From contig CAJAHH010000010.1 in assembly GCA_903939515.1 (NCBI GenBank), forward strand, positions 124,001 through 188,000: DNA of 64,000 bases. Reading direction: 5' to 3'. The DNA is from an uncultured Verrucomicrobiota bacterium. Lineage in GTDB: Bacteria; Verrucomicrobiota; Verrucomicrobiia; Limisphaerales; UBA9464. This document shows positions 37,675 to 47,070 of the stretch, in pieces; positions within the stretch are counted from its first letter, which is position 1, and every line of letters begins with the position of its first letter. Both the position numbers and the translations under genes were made by a program. Under the pieces are notes generated by a model. It searched no databases. It was not told the DNA's origin and saw only the letters and a list, made by a program, of their open reading frames with translations.

Positions 37675-39144
37675 ATGCTTCACCGAATCACCGTTTCTGA
37701 ACTTGCCCACCGCATCCACCAAGGAGAGGTGTCCTCCCGCGAAGCCACTCAGGCCTGCCTCGACCAAATCGGTCGGGTCGATGGCCAGGTTAAGGCCTAC
37801 CTGAACTACGATGCGGCCGACGCACTAGCACAGGCCGATGCCGCCGACCAACTGCGCGCATCGGGTTCGGCGACCCCGTCTGAGCACCCGCTGCTGGGGG
37901 TGCCGATCAGCCTTAAAGATGTGATTGCCCAAAGAGGGCAGCCCATGACCTGCGGTTCGCGCATCCTGGGAAACTTCGTCTCCCCCTACGACGCCACGGT
38001 GGTGAAACGCCTGAAGCAGGCAGGTGCGGTGGTCTTCGGGCGACTCAATTTGGATGAGTTCGCCATGGGTAGTTCCACGGAAAACTCGGCGTTCTTCACC
38101 ACTCTTAACCCCTGGGATACCACACGAATTCCGGGAGGTTCCTCCGGGGGCTGCGCCGCCAGTGTTGCGGCCCACGAGTGTTTCGCCAGTGTTGGATCGG
38201 ACACCGGGGGATCTATCCGTCAACCCGCAGCCCTCTGCGGCGTGGTCGGTATAAAGCCCACCTACGGTCGCGTTTCGCGCTATGGCCTAACAGCCTTCGC
38301 GAGCTCCCTCGACCAAATCGGACCGTTCACCAAAGATGTCACGGATGCGGCACTGATGACTCAGGTCCTCAGTGGTCATGACCCCATGGATTCCACCTCC
38401 ATGCAGGAACCCGTCCCCGATTATCGCGCAGCCTTCTCAGGCTCATTGAAGGGCCTTCGGATCGGCCTGCCCAAAGAATACATGATCGGCGGCATGCACC
38501 CCGAAGTAGAGGCATCGGTGCGTGCGGCTGTCCACCAACTGGAGTCGCTCGGGGCCGAGATCGTCGAAGTCTCCCTGCCTCACACGGAATACGCGGCTGC
38601 GACCTACTACATTATTGCTCCGGCCGAGGCCTCGGCCAACTTGGCGCGCTTCGATGGCGTCCGCTACGGAGCTCGAGTAGATGGCTCTACTCCCATGGAG
38701 CTCAACAGCCGCACTCGCGGTCAGGGCTTCGGACCCGAGGTGAAGCGCCGCATCATGCTCGGCACCTACGTGCTCAGCAGTGGCTACTACGACGCCTATT
38801 ACATCCGGGCTCAGAAGGTGCGCACCCTAATCCGCAACGACTTCCTGGACGTGTTCCAGAAGGTCGATGCCTTGGTCACTCCGACCACGCCCGCCCCGGC
38901 CTTCAAGGTGGGAGAAAAATCCAATGACCCGTTGCAAATGTACCTGTGCGACGTGTTCACCATTTCCTGCAATCTGGCAGGTATTTGCGGATTGAGCCTG
39001 CCCTGCGGATTTGCCTCGGATCCAAAACTACCCATCGGACTGCAATTGCTGGGCAAGCCCTTCGGCGAATCCACCTTGTTCCGCATCGCCCACGCCTACG
39101 AACAAAGCACTCCGTGGCATCGAGAGTTGTCCCCGTTAGCCTAA
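37675..39144 (+). CDS. gatA: Asp-tRNA(Asn)/Glu-tRNA(Gln) amidotransferase subunit A
   Basis: amidase signature GGSSGGCAASVAAHECFASVGSDTGGSIRQPAALCGVVGIKPTYG. Confidence 0.97.
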   Translation: MLHRITVSELAHRIHQGEVSSREATQACLDQIGRVDGQVKAYLNYDAADALAQADAADQLRASGSATPSEHPLLGVPISLKDVIAQRGQPMTCGSRILGNFVSPYDATVVKRLKQAGAVVFGRLNLDEFAMGSSTENSAFFTTLNPWDTTRIPGGSSGGCAASVAAHECFASVGSDTGGSIRQPAALCGVVGIKPTYGRVSRYGLTAFASSLDQIGPFTKDVTDAALMTQVLSGHDPMDSTSMQEPVPDYRAAFSGSLKGLRIGLPKEYMIGGMHPEVEASVRAAVHQLESLGAEIVEVSLPHTEYAAATYYIIAPAEASANLARFDGVRYGARVDGSTPMELNSRTRGQGFGPEVKRRIMLGTYVLSSGYYDAYYIRAQKVRTLIRNDFLDVFQKVDALVTPTTPAPAFKVGEKSNDPLQMYLCDVFTISCNLAGICGLSLPCGFASDPKLPIGLQLLGKPFGESTLFRIAHAYEQSTPWHRELSPLA

Positions 39145-39158
39145 CTGTCCCGCGGTCA

Positions 39159-39188
39159 GCCGGAAGTTTTGGACAGAACACTTCCGGC
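39159..39188. terminator. terminator-like hairpin between convergent gatA and uvrA-like genes
   Basis: GCCGGAAGT-12 nt-ACTTCCGGC, 9-bp perfect stem; no clear U tract. Confidence 0.45.
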
Positions 39189-39212
39189 ACTCCTCCTATT
39201 CCAGACAAACTC

Positions 39213-41945
39213 TCAAACAGGCTGCTGGGCAAGGGTCCGTCGCAGGTGGCGACCGGTATGAGAAATGGGGTCCGCGGCAATTTGTTCCGGGGTCCCCTCG
39301 GCCACGACTTGCCCGCCGCCTGCGCCCCCCTCGAGCCCCATATCCACAATCCAGTCGGCTTCGGCGATGAGATCGAGGTTGTGCTCGATCACGATGACCG
39401 AGTGGCCCGCATCCACCAAGCGCTGCAGCACGGCAACCAAGCGTCGAACATCCTGGATGTGCAGTCCGAGAGTGGGCTCTTCGAGCACAAAAAGATCTCG
39501 GGGCAGCGGCCGGCCGGGAGCCTTTCGTAGAATTAAATCGGCGTTTTCCCGCTCGATCGCGGCGGATTTGAGTCCACCCAGAAGGTGGGTCACTAGCTTA
39601 ATTCGCTGGGCCTCACCCCCGCTCAAGGTCGGGCTAATTTGGCCCAATTGAAGGTATTCAAGCCCCGTATCCCTCAAGGCTTCCAGAGGGCGGCGCAACC
39701 GCGTTTGGTGGGCAAAAAACTCAATGGCTTCAGCCACGGAGAGCTGGAGCACCTCCGCGATGGACTTGCCCTGATAGCGAATCTCCAGCGTCCCTGCGTT
39801 GAAGCGTTTGCCACCGCAGGCCTCGCAGCCCACCGAGGCGGTTGGGAGAAAATTCATTTCCATCTTCACCACCCCTGCCCCTTCGCAGTGCGGACACCGT
39901 CCTTGAGAGGAATTGAAACTAAAACGTCCGGGTCCATAGCCACGCATACGGGCCTCGGGCACCAGAGCAAACAAGGCTCGGATGTCGTCAAAGAATCCCA
40001 CGTAAGTAGCAGGGGTGGACCGCGGAGTGCGTCCGATGGGGGTTTGATCCACCTCGTGGACGGCGCGCAAGCTCCCCAAGCCACGGACTCCCCCCGCCAA
40101 TCCTCGCACCTTCTTTTCGTCCTCACCGGCCAGTACCGCTCGAACCCCAGGCACCAGACACTCTTTGACCAAGGTGCTCTTGCCCGACCCGCTCACCCCC
40201 GTCACCACCACCAAGCGTCCCAAGGGGAAGGATACGGTCACATCCTTGAGGTTGTTCAACCGCGCGTGGTGCACGGTCAACCACTCGACAGAAATCACCG
40301 AGGCGGCCGCCTTCGCAGATTTCCCCCGCGGCTTGCGTACTCCAGTCACTTCGACGGGGCGTCGCTCGCCACGGGCCGGTCGCGGCAGCGGTTCTCGAAG
40401 GCAGCGACCCGTCACCGAATCCGGGTGGCGAAGCAAATCCTGCAATGTGCCCTCGGCGACGACCTCTCCCCCACGCACACCCGCACCAGGACCCAAATCT
40501 AAAATCCAATCGGCACGGCGCATGGTGTCTTCATCGTGCTCCACCACCACGAGGGAATTGCCCCGCGCGCGCAGTTTTTCCAAGGCGTCGAGCAAGTGTT
40601 GGTTGTCTCGGGCATGGAGCCCGATGGTGGGCTCATCGAGCACATACAGGACGCCACTGAGATTCGACCCCAACTGAGCCGCAAGCCGGATCCGTTGACC
40701 TTCGCCACCGCTCAAGGTGATCACACTGCGGCTGAGTTGCAGATAACCCAGACCCACCTCTCCCATGAACTTCAGGCGCTCACGGATCTCCGGAAGAATG
40801 TCCCGAGAGATTTCTGCAGCGCGACCCTCGGGGCGCAGAGCGTCAAACCAGGCTCGAGCCACTTCGACGGACCAACGACCCATTTCCTCGATGGTGGGGC
40901 GTTCCGATGGGGCTTCACCCAGGGGCAACCGGACGGCCCGCGCCACCGGATTCAGACGGGCTCCTTGGCACGAAGGGCAAGTCTCCCGGGATTCAGCCCA
41001 GCTGAACCACGATTCCTCCACCGAGTCGGCATTGGCCCCACGCTCCACATCGGGCAAGTGGAACAACTCGCCGAAACCGCGGCATTGCAGGCACCATCCC
41101 TGGCTGGAGTTGTAGCTGAAATTCTTGGGATCCAACGAAGGGAACGACCGCCGGCATTTGGGGCAACCGCGTTCCGTGGAATGCACGGTCAGGTGCCCCT
41201 TGCGATCGAGAGCAAAGAGGGTGCGTTTGCCCGCTTCGAGGGCTTCCTCGATCCGCTGAACGCGCACCTCGGAAGAGTCGCTGGCCTTAAAAACACCCGT
41301 GACGACTTCAACATCGTGTTCCTTGAATCGATCGAGTCGGAAGTTCTCATCGGCCAGAACCAACTGACCATCGGCGCGCAGTTCATGATAACCCCGCTGA
41401 CGAGCCCATTCGGCCACCTCGCTGTGGAACCCCTTGCGATTGCGAATTACTGGAGCCAGCAGCTTCAGTGGCCCGCGCCTGCGGACTGCCTCGTCCAAGG
41501 TGGTCAGCAACTCCTCGCGAGTTTGTGCCTCGACGGGAACAGCACAGTCGGGGCACTGCAGGATTCCCAATCGGGCGTACAGCAGGCGGATGAAGTGGTA
41601 CACCTCGGTCACGGTGGCCACCGTACTCTTGCCACCACCCCGGGTAGTTCCCTGCTCGATACTGACCGACGGCGGTAACCCCGTGATGAGATCCACATCC
41701 GGCCGGGACATCGGATCTGCAAACTGGCGAGCGTAGGCACTCATCGAGTCCAGGAACCGACGTTGCCCTTCGGCGAACAAAATATCGAAGGCGAGGGTGC
41801 TCTTGCCGGAGCCACTGACCCCGGTCACCACCACGAACTTCCCGCGCGGGATATCCACGGAGATGTTGCGCAAATTGTGCTCGCGCGCCCCCTGGATGCG
41901 GATGACATCCGACGCCACGGGGGAGTTTTTCAGTTCCTTCGACAC
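39213..41945 (-). CDS. uvrA: excinuclease ABC subunit A family protein (UvrA or UvrA2-like)
   Basis: VVVTGVSGSGKSTLAFDILFAEGQRRF; two ABC signatures LSGGE; Zn-binding CxxC pairs; 910 aa. Confidence 0.92.
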   Translation of the reverse strand: MSKELKNSPVASDVIRIQGAREHNLRNISVDIPRGKFVVVTGVSGSGKSTLAFDILFAEGQRRFLDSMSAYARQFADPMSRPDVDLITGLPPSVSIEQGTTRGGGKSTVATVTEVYHFIRLLYARLGILQCPDCAVPVEAQTREELLTTLDEAVRRRGPLKLLAPVIRNRKGFHSEVAEWARQRGYHELRADGQLVLADENFRLDRFKEHDVEVVTGVFKASDSSEVRVQRIEEALEAGKRTLFALDRKGHLTVHSTERGCPKCRRSFPSLDPKNFSYNSSQGWCLQCRGFGELFHLPDVERGANADSVEESWFSWAESRETCPSCQGARLNPVARAVRLPLGEAPSERPTIEEMGRWSVEVARAWFDALRPEGRAAEISRDILPEIRERLKFMGEVGLGYLQLSRSVITLSGGEGQRIRLAAQLGSNLSGVLYVLDEPTIGLHARDNQHLLDALEKLRARGNSLVVVEHDEDTMRRADWILDLGPGAGVRGGEVVAEGTLQDLLRHPDSVTGRCLREPLPRPARGERRPVEVTGVRKPRGKSAKAAASVISVEWLTVHHARLNNLKDVTVSFPLGRLVVVTGVSGSGKSTLVKECLVPGVRAVLAGEDEKKVRGLAGGVRGLGSLRAVHEVDQTPIGRTPRSTPATYVGFFDDIRALFALVPEARMRGYGPGRFSFNSSQGRCPHCEGAGVVKMEMNFLPTASVGCEACGGKRFNAGTLEIRYQGKSIAEVLQLSVAEAIEFFAHQTRLRRPLEALRDTGLEYLQLGQISPTLSGGEAQRIKLVTHLLGGLKSAAIERENADLILRKAPGRPLPRDLFVLEEPTLGLHIQDVRRLVAVLQRLVDAGHSVIVIEHNLDLIAEADWIVDMGLEGGAGGGQVVAEGTPEQIAADPISHTGRHLRRTLAQQPV

Positions 41946-42040
41946 AGCCTGAGGATGGTCCTGCTTTGGTTCTCGAGCAAACGGTCCGGGACGCCTCTTT
42001 TCGATAACCCCTAGAAGGCCCCAAAAAAAGCGCCTCTCTT

Positions 42041-42430
42041 TCAGCGAGCCAACAAGGCCACCAACTCCCGATCGGCCTCGGGAAATGCGTAAGTGGGCAG
42101 GTCCTTCGGACCAACCCAGGCCACGGCCGCACAGTCGATAGGCCGGGGCTCCCCTGAAATCAGCACCGCGGCATAGAAGCGAAGTCGGACCGATTTCTCC
42201 GGATAGTGATGCACCGTCTCATACCGCAGTTCGCCCACGGTCACGGTGATGGCCAATTCTTCCTGCAACTCGCGGACCAGACAGTCTTGCCACGTCTCGG
42301 CCGGCTCGCGCTTGCCGCCGGGAAATTCCCAGAGCCCGGCCAGATGGGAACCTTGTTTTCGCTGGGTGATGAGGATCAACCCATCGCGCTCCACCAGGCC
42401 TGCTGCCACGTCGATGACACCGGAGGGCAT
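42041..42430 (-). CDS. NUDIX (MutT-like) hydrolase
   Basis: GLWEFPGGKREPAETWQDCLVRELQEELAI Nudix box. Confidence 0.93.
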   Translation of the reverse strand: MPSGVIDVAAGLVERDGLILITQRKQGSHLAGLWEFPGGKREPAETWQDCLVRELQEELAITVTVGELRYETVHHYPEKSVRLRFYAAVLISGEPRPIDCAAVAWVGPKDLPTYAFPEADRELVALLAR

Positions 42431-42437
42431 GACCAAT

Positions 42438-43451
42438 TCAGCCGCCAATGCGGTAGTATTCCCGGTACCAGGCGACGAACCGCTCGATGCCGAGTTCGAT
42501 CGGTGTGGCCGGCTTAAAATCCACAGCCTCGGTGAGGGCGTCGACGTCGGCATAAGTCGCAGGCACGTCGCCCGCCTGCATCGGCAACATCCGCTTCTCC
42601 ACCGTCTTCCCGATGGTCTTTTCGAGACAACCGATGACGTGCATTAGCTCGGCAGGCTGATTATTGCCGATGTTGTAAATGCGGTAGGGGGCCGAGCTCG
42701 TCCCCGGATCCGGCACAGCCCCGTTCCAGTTGGGATTGACTGAAGCCAAACGGTCACAGGTGCGAACCACGCCTTGGACGATGTCGTCGATATAGGTGAA
42801 ATCGCGCCGCATCTTCCCCTGGTTGAACACATCGATCGGCTGACCGGCCAAGATCGCCTTGGTGAACAGAAACATAGCCATGTCCGGGCGTCCCCAGGGG
42901 CCGTACACCGTGAAGAACCGCAAGCCCGTCGTCGGAAGTCGGTACAAGTGGCTGTAGGTGTGCGCCATCAGCTCATTGGCCTTCTTGGTGGCGGCATACA
43001 AGCTCAAGGGGTGATCCACGGTGTGGTGGACACTGAAGGGCATGGTTGTGTTGGCCCCATACACCGACGAGGACGAGGCATACACCAGGTGCTCGACACC
43101 ATGATGGCGACATCCCTCTAGGATATTCATGAAGCCCACGAGGTTCGAATCCACGTAGGCGTGGGGATTTTGAATGGAATACCGCACGCCTGCCTGCGCG
43201 GCCAAATGGATAACCCGCTGCGGCTTTTCTTGTGCGAAGAGAGCCTCCATGCCGGCGCGGTCGGACAACTCTAGGCGGTGGAAACGGAAACCCGGACGCC
43301 CGCTGAGCTTGGCCAACCGGGCCTCCTTCAGGCTGACGTCGTAGTAGTCGTTGAGGTTGTCGAGGCCGATCACCTCATCCCCCCGACTCAACAGCAGCTC
43401 GGAGGTGTGGAAACCAATGAATCCGGCCGCGCCGGTGACGAGGATTTTCAT
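42438..43451 (-). CDS. NAD-dependent epimerase, probable UDP-glucuronate 4-epimerase
   Basis: [55 protein letters not shown]. Confidence 0.9.
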   Translation of the reverse strand: MKILVTGAAGFIGFHTSELLLSRGDEVIGLDNLNDYYDVSLKEARLAKLSGRPGFRFHRLELSDRAGMEALFAQEKPQRVIHLAAQAGVRYSIQNPHAYVDSNLVGFMNILEGCRHHGVEHLVYASSSSVYGANTTMPFSVHHTVDHPLSLYAATKKANELMAHTYSHLYRLPTTGLRFFTVYGPWGRPDMAMFLFTKAILAGQPIDVFNQGKMRRDFTYIDDIVQGVVRTCDRLASVNPNWNGAVPDPGTSSAPYRIYNIGNNQPAELMHVIGCLEKTIGKTVEKRMLPMQAGDVPATYADVDALTEAVDFKPATPIELGIERFVAWYREYYRIGG

Positions 43452-43493
43452 AACCTAATTTTAACCGTCTCCAGACCGCTGAGGCGCCGCGCT

Positions 43494-44792
43494 TCAGCGA
43501 CCAATACTGCGATACAAGAACCCCAGTTGCTTCATTTCCACCGGGTCCAACAAGTTGCGGCCGTCAAAAACAATGGCCGTCGCCATGGAAGATTTGATAC
43601 GGGCCCAGTCGAGTCGACCGAACTCCGACCACTCAGTGGCGATCACCAGCGCATCGCACCCAGTCGCGACTGCTTCCGCCTCCGAGACATACTCCACGGC
43701 TGAACCTGCGGGAAAGAAAGCTCGGGCTTTTTCCATGCCCTTGGGATCGTGCACCCGCAACCGCGCACCGTCGGCCAGCATGCGGTGACACAAATCGATG
43801 GACGGCGAATTGCGCACGTCATCGGTGTTCTGCTTGAAGGTCAACCCCAACACACCGATGTGCTTTTCTTTGAGCACCCACAGCGTGTCGGTGATTTTTT
43901 GATGGAACCGCTCCATCTGCGTGGCATTGATCCGCTGAACTTCCTTGAGTAGGCGGAAATCGTACCCCAACTGCTCGCTAATCTTGATGAAGGCGCTCAG
44001 GTCTTTCGGGAAGCAGGACCCCCCAAAGCCGAGACCTGCCTGGAGGAATCGGGTGCCAATACGCGCATCGAGCCCCATGCCTCGGGTGACCTCTTGGACA
44101 TTGGCGCCACTGGCCTCGCAAATCACCGACAGTGCATTGGCGTAGCTGATCTTCAGCGCGAGGAAGGAATTGGCCGCATGCTTGATGAGTTCAGCCGAAT
44201 TGGCGTCGGTCACGATGATCGGCGCATGGAAGGGCTCGTAAATCTCCCGCATCTTGGCCGCCGCCCGTTCACTGGAGGTCCCGACAACCACCCGGTCGGG
44301 CTTCATGAGGTCGTCGATGGCAAAACCCTCCCGGAGGAACTCCGGATTGCTCACCACATCAAAATCAGCATCGGTCTTCCGGTAGCGCTTAATCGTCTCG
44401 GCCACCTTCTCGGCGGTCTTCACGGGGACCGTGCTCTTGTCGACGATGACCCGGTAGCCAGTCAGGCACCCGGCGATTTCCCGAGCCACGCCTTCGATGA
44501 AGCTCAAATCCACCGAACCATCGGGCTGCGGCGGCGTCGGGACGGCGATGAACACCGCCTCGGAACCCGCCACGCCTTCAGCCGTGGATGACGTGAAACT
44601 CAGACGCCCGGCCGCGACTGTCCGATGCACCAAGGCTTCCAAGCCGGGCTCGAAGATGGGGATTTCGCCGCCTTGCAAGCGACGAACCTTTTCGCGGTCG
44701 GAATCAACGCAAATGACCGTGTGCCCTACATCCGCAAAACAGGCGCCGGTGACCAATCCGACATAGCCCGTGCCAATAATTGAAATGTTCAT
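43494..44792 (-). CDS. ugd: UDP-glucose 6-dehydrogenase
   Basis: MNISIIGTGYVGLVTGACFADVGHTVICVDSD; GFGGSCFPKDLSAFI. Confidence 0.96.
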   Translation of the reverse strand: MNISIIGTGYVGLVTGACFADVGHTVICVDSDREKVRRLQGGEIPIFEPGLEALVHRTVAAGRLSFTSSTAEGVAGSEAVFIAVPTPPQPDGSVDLSFIEGVAREIAGCLTGYRVIVDKSTVPVKTAEKVAETIKRYRKTDADFDVVSNPEFLREGFAIDDLMKPDRVVVGTSSERAAAKMREIYEPFHAPIIVTDANSAELIKHAANSFLALKISYANALSVICEASGANVQEVTRGMGLDARIGTRFLQAGLGFGGSCFPKDLSAFIKISEQLGYDFRLLKEVQRINATQMERFHQKITDTLWVLKEKHIGVLGLTFKQNTDDVRNSPSIDLCHRMLADGARLRVHDPKGMEKARAFFPAGSAVEYVSEAEAVATGCDALVIATEWSEFGRLDWARIKSSMATAIVFDGRNLLDPVEMKQLGFLYRSIGR

Positions 44793-44844
44793 TCAGGTGA
44801 GACCGGACTCGATGCCAAAACCGATGAAACGATCCGGTGACACC

Positions 44845-45570
44845 TCACGGAACCGGCTTCACCGCGGGCTTGGCGACGGGGGCATTGGTGGCCACCGAGG
44901 TCAATTCAGGATGAGCCTGAAGCAAGGCCGCCTTGTGGGCCGAGGCTTCTTGGGCCGCCATGCTGGTGGCGTCCTTGGACACCTCGTCATACAAGGCAAG
45001 CGCCTCTGAATACTGCTTTTGCGATTCGTGGATCAACGCCTTGGACAAGCGGGCCTGAGCCACCAACGGATCGGTAGCAAAGCCCGAGATGAACCGACCA
45101 TAAGCCGCGATGGCCTCGGCCGTCTTGTTCTGGGCATCGAGGGCACTGGCCACTCCGTAGGTCGCAGCGCCTCCCAACAAACTATCCGCATGGGTCTGAT
45201 TGAAGGTCTCTAAGGCCTTCTGAGACTCGGCATACTTGCCGTCTTCGAACAGTTTGGTGGCGGCCAAGAATTCTGAACGCTCGGCAGCGGCCGTTCCAGA
45301 ATGCTGGGACGCGACCTTGAACAGGTCGGCCGCGGTCGGTCCGCCGTTCTTTCCGGCAGCGCTCAAAGTCGCAAAGAGCGCCTGATTGGCTTCGGCCTCG
45401 GCAGAGGCGTGCACGTTCTTCTGGACGATCAAAGTCACTGCCGCCAAGGAAACCACAACAAATCCGATGGCCAGAGTCTTCTTGTTCTCCTCCAACCAGG
45501 TCAGCACGGACAACGTCAGGTCCGCTGAGGGCTGTTGCTCTTCTGGCTGGGGCTGAATCTGCAGGCTCAT
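44845..45570 (-). CDS. YfgM-like tetratricopeptide membrane-anchored protein
   Basis: single N-terminal TM helix followed by TPR-like Ala-rich helices. Confidence 0.7.
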   Translation of the reverse strand: MSLQIQPQPEEQQPSADLTLSVLTWLEENKKTLAIGFVVVSLAAVTLIVQKNVHASAEAEANQALFATLSAAGKNGGPTAADLFKVASQHSGTAAAERSEFLAATKLFEDGKYAESQKALETFNQTHADSLLGGAATYGVASALDAQNKTAEAIAAYGRFISGFATDPLVAQARLSKALIHESQKQYSEALALYDEVSKDATSMAAQEASAHKAALLQAHPELTSVATNAPVAKPAVKPVP

Positions 45571-45776
45571 AAAGTGCCCGAGATCATTGAGATCAAGGCT
45601 ACAAACACAAGAGCGAACCCAAGGGGCCGCTTGCCCGAGTCTTCCCGCGAGTTCGCTAACCGGTCGGCGAGACTCTGGAATGCCAAAAAAGAGACACGTC
45701 CCAGCCGCGGGTCACCGAAACTTTAAAGGCCAAGGGGTCTCTGCCCTGCTCGGAAGTCTGTCGGACAAACAAACCC

Positions 45777-47000
45777 TTAAAACTCCGCGCTGCGGACCCA
45801 AGCTTGGTTGAAGCGCGCGTGGCGTATTGTTTCCCGACCACCGAGCACTTCGCTCCAAGTCGCGTGCAACCCACCGTCCCGTGTTTCAATTAAAGAGGGA
45901 TAAGAAAACGAGCCCTGCCCCGGCAACGCACCGGCCAATTGCCGCCGAATCGGCCAAGTCTTCCCTTCATCTTGACTCATCCAGACGGCCAACGAATGAC
46001 GCCCAGATTCCACCGCGTTGCCGATAAAGATCCATTCACCCGATCGAAGCACCCGCACCTCAGCTCCGGAACCCGGATTGGGAATTTCAGAATCTTCCGC
46101 CGGAGTCCAAGTCTCTCCGCGATCCCTGGATTCGGCGCGAAGCAAACGCTGCGGAGGCGGACCATTGTCCCGCATCCAAGCCACCACCGAACCATCCCGG
46201 CGAACCGTCAGGCTCGGCTGAACATTCCCTACACCCACGATGGGCCCGGACGGACGCCAAGACCGTCCCTGATCATCGGAAAGGGCCACCATCGAAATGG
46301 AATATCCATCGTGGTAAAGCGGCAGCATCCACCGACCCGCCACGGTGGTGAGGTGGGCGCGCGGCATCCAACCCAGTCGACGATAGAGTCGATTGGTGGC
46401 ACCGAGGTGGATTCCTTCAATAAATTCCGACACTTCCTGGCGCTGCCTAGAAGTCAGATCCGGTCGTGAGTGCTCCTGCTGCAACCGAGGCAAATGGCCA
46501 TTGAGGACTTTGAGAAATTCTTCGCCCGGGGCCAACAAGACCGGCTCCATGCCGTCCCAACGCACCGGTCCACGAGTCCGCCACCGGGCACTCACCCGCG
46601 CCTGCAACAACGTCGATTCCCACGTGTTGGCCAGAATCACGGCATGGAAGAGCCACAAGCGACCTTGCGCATCCACATGGAGCGACGGATTGCAGTCCGG
46701 GAATCCCGGTGTGTCCCAGAGGGTGAAGCGGGGTTCCCATGAACGGGATCCGGGCCGACGACGCGAGGCCTGAAGCTTCACATCATCAGCCTTGCGCTCG
46801 CCGGACCCGTTGAACCACGCCACCAACAACGTGCCGTCGGGAGCCTCGACCACACAGGAAGCATGATTGTGCCGGGCCTCCGGCGCGAAGATCACCTCGG
46901 AGATTAGCGTGGGTATTACGCGGTCGGAACCCGATACGGCCAAAGCGGCTAGGCAGCAAACCCACCAGAAAACCCACCCACCGGCTCGTTGAAAGCGCAT
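45777..47000 (-). CDS. secreted sialidase/BNR-repeat family protein
   Basis: HNHASCVVEAPDGTLLVAWFNGSGERKADDVKLQASRR; VALSDDQGRSWRPSGPIVGVGNVQPSLTVRRDGSVVAWMRDNGPP. Confidence 0.88.
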   Translation of the reverse strand: MRFQRAGGWVFWWVCCLAALAVSGSDRVIPTLISEVIFAPEARHNHASCVVEAPDGTLLVAWFNGSGERKADDVKLQASRRRPGSRSWEPRFTLWDTPGFPDCNPSLHVDAQGRLWLFHAVILANTWESTLLQARVSARWRTRGPVRWDGMEPVLLAPGEEFLKVLNGHLPRLQQEHSRPDLTSRQRQEVSEFIEGIHLGATNRLYRRLGWMPRAHLTTVAGRWMLPLYHDGYSISMVALSDDQGRSWRPSGPIVGVGNVQPSLTVRRDGSVVAWMRDNGPPPQRLLRAESRDRGETWTPAEDSEIPNPGSGAEVRVLRSGEWIFIGNAVESGRHSLAVWMSQDEGKTWPIRRQLAGALPGQGSFSYPSLIETRDGGLHATWSEVLGGRETIRHARFNQAWVRSAEF

Positions 47001-47070
47001 GATTGTCAAAGATTCACTCAGACTCCGCAAACCCGTCGTTGAGAATACGGTCTATGGTTGGAGGGGGCGC

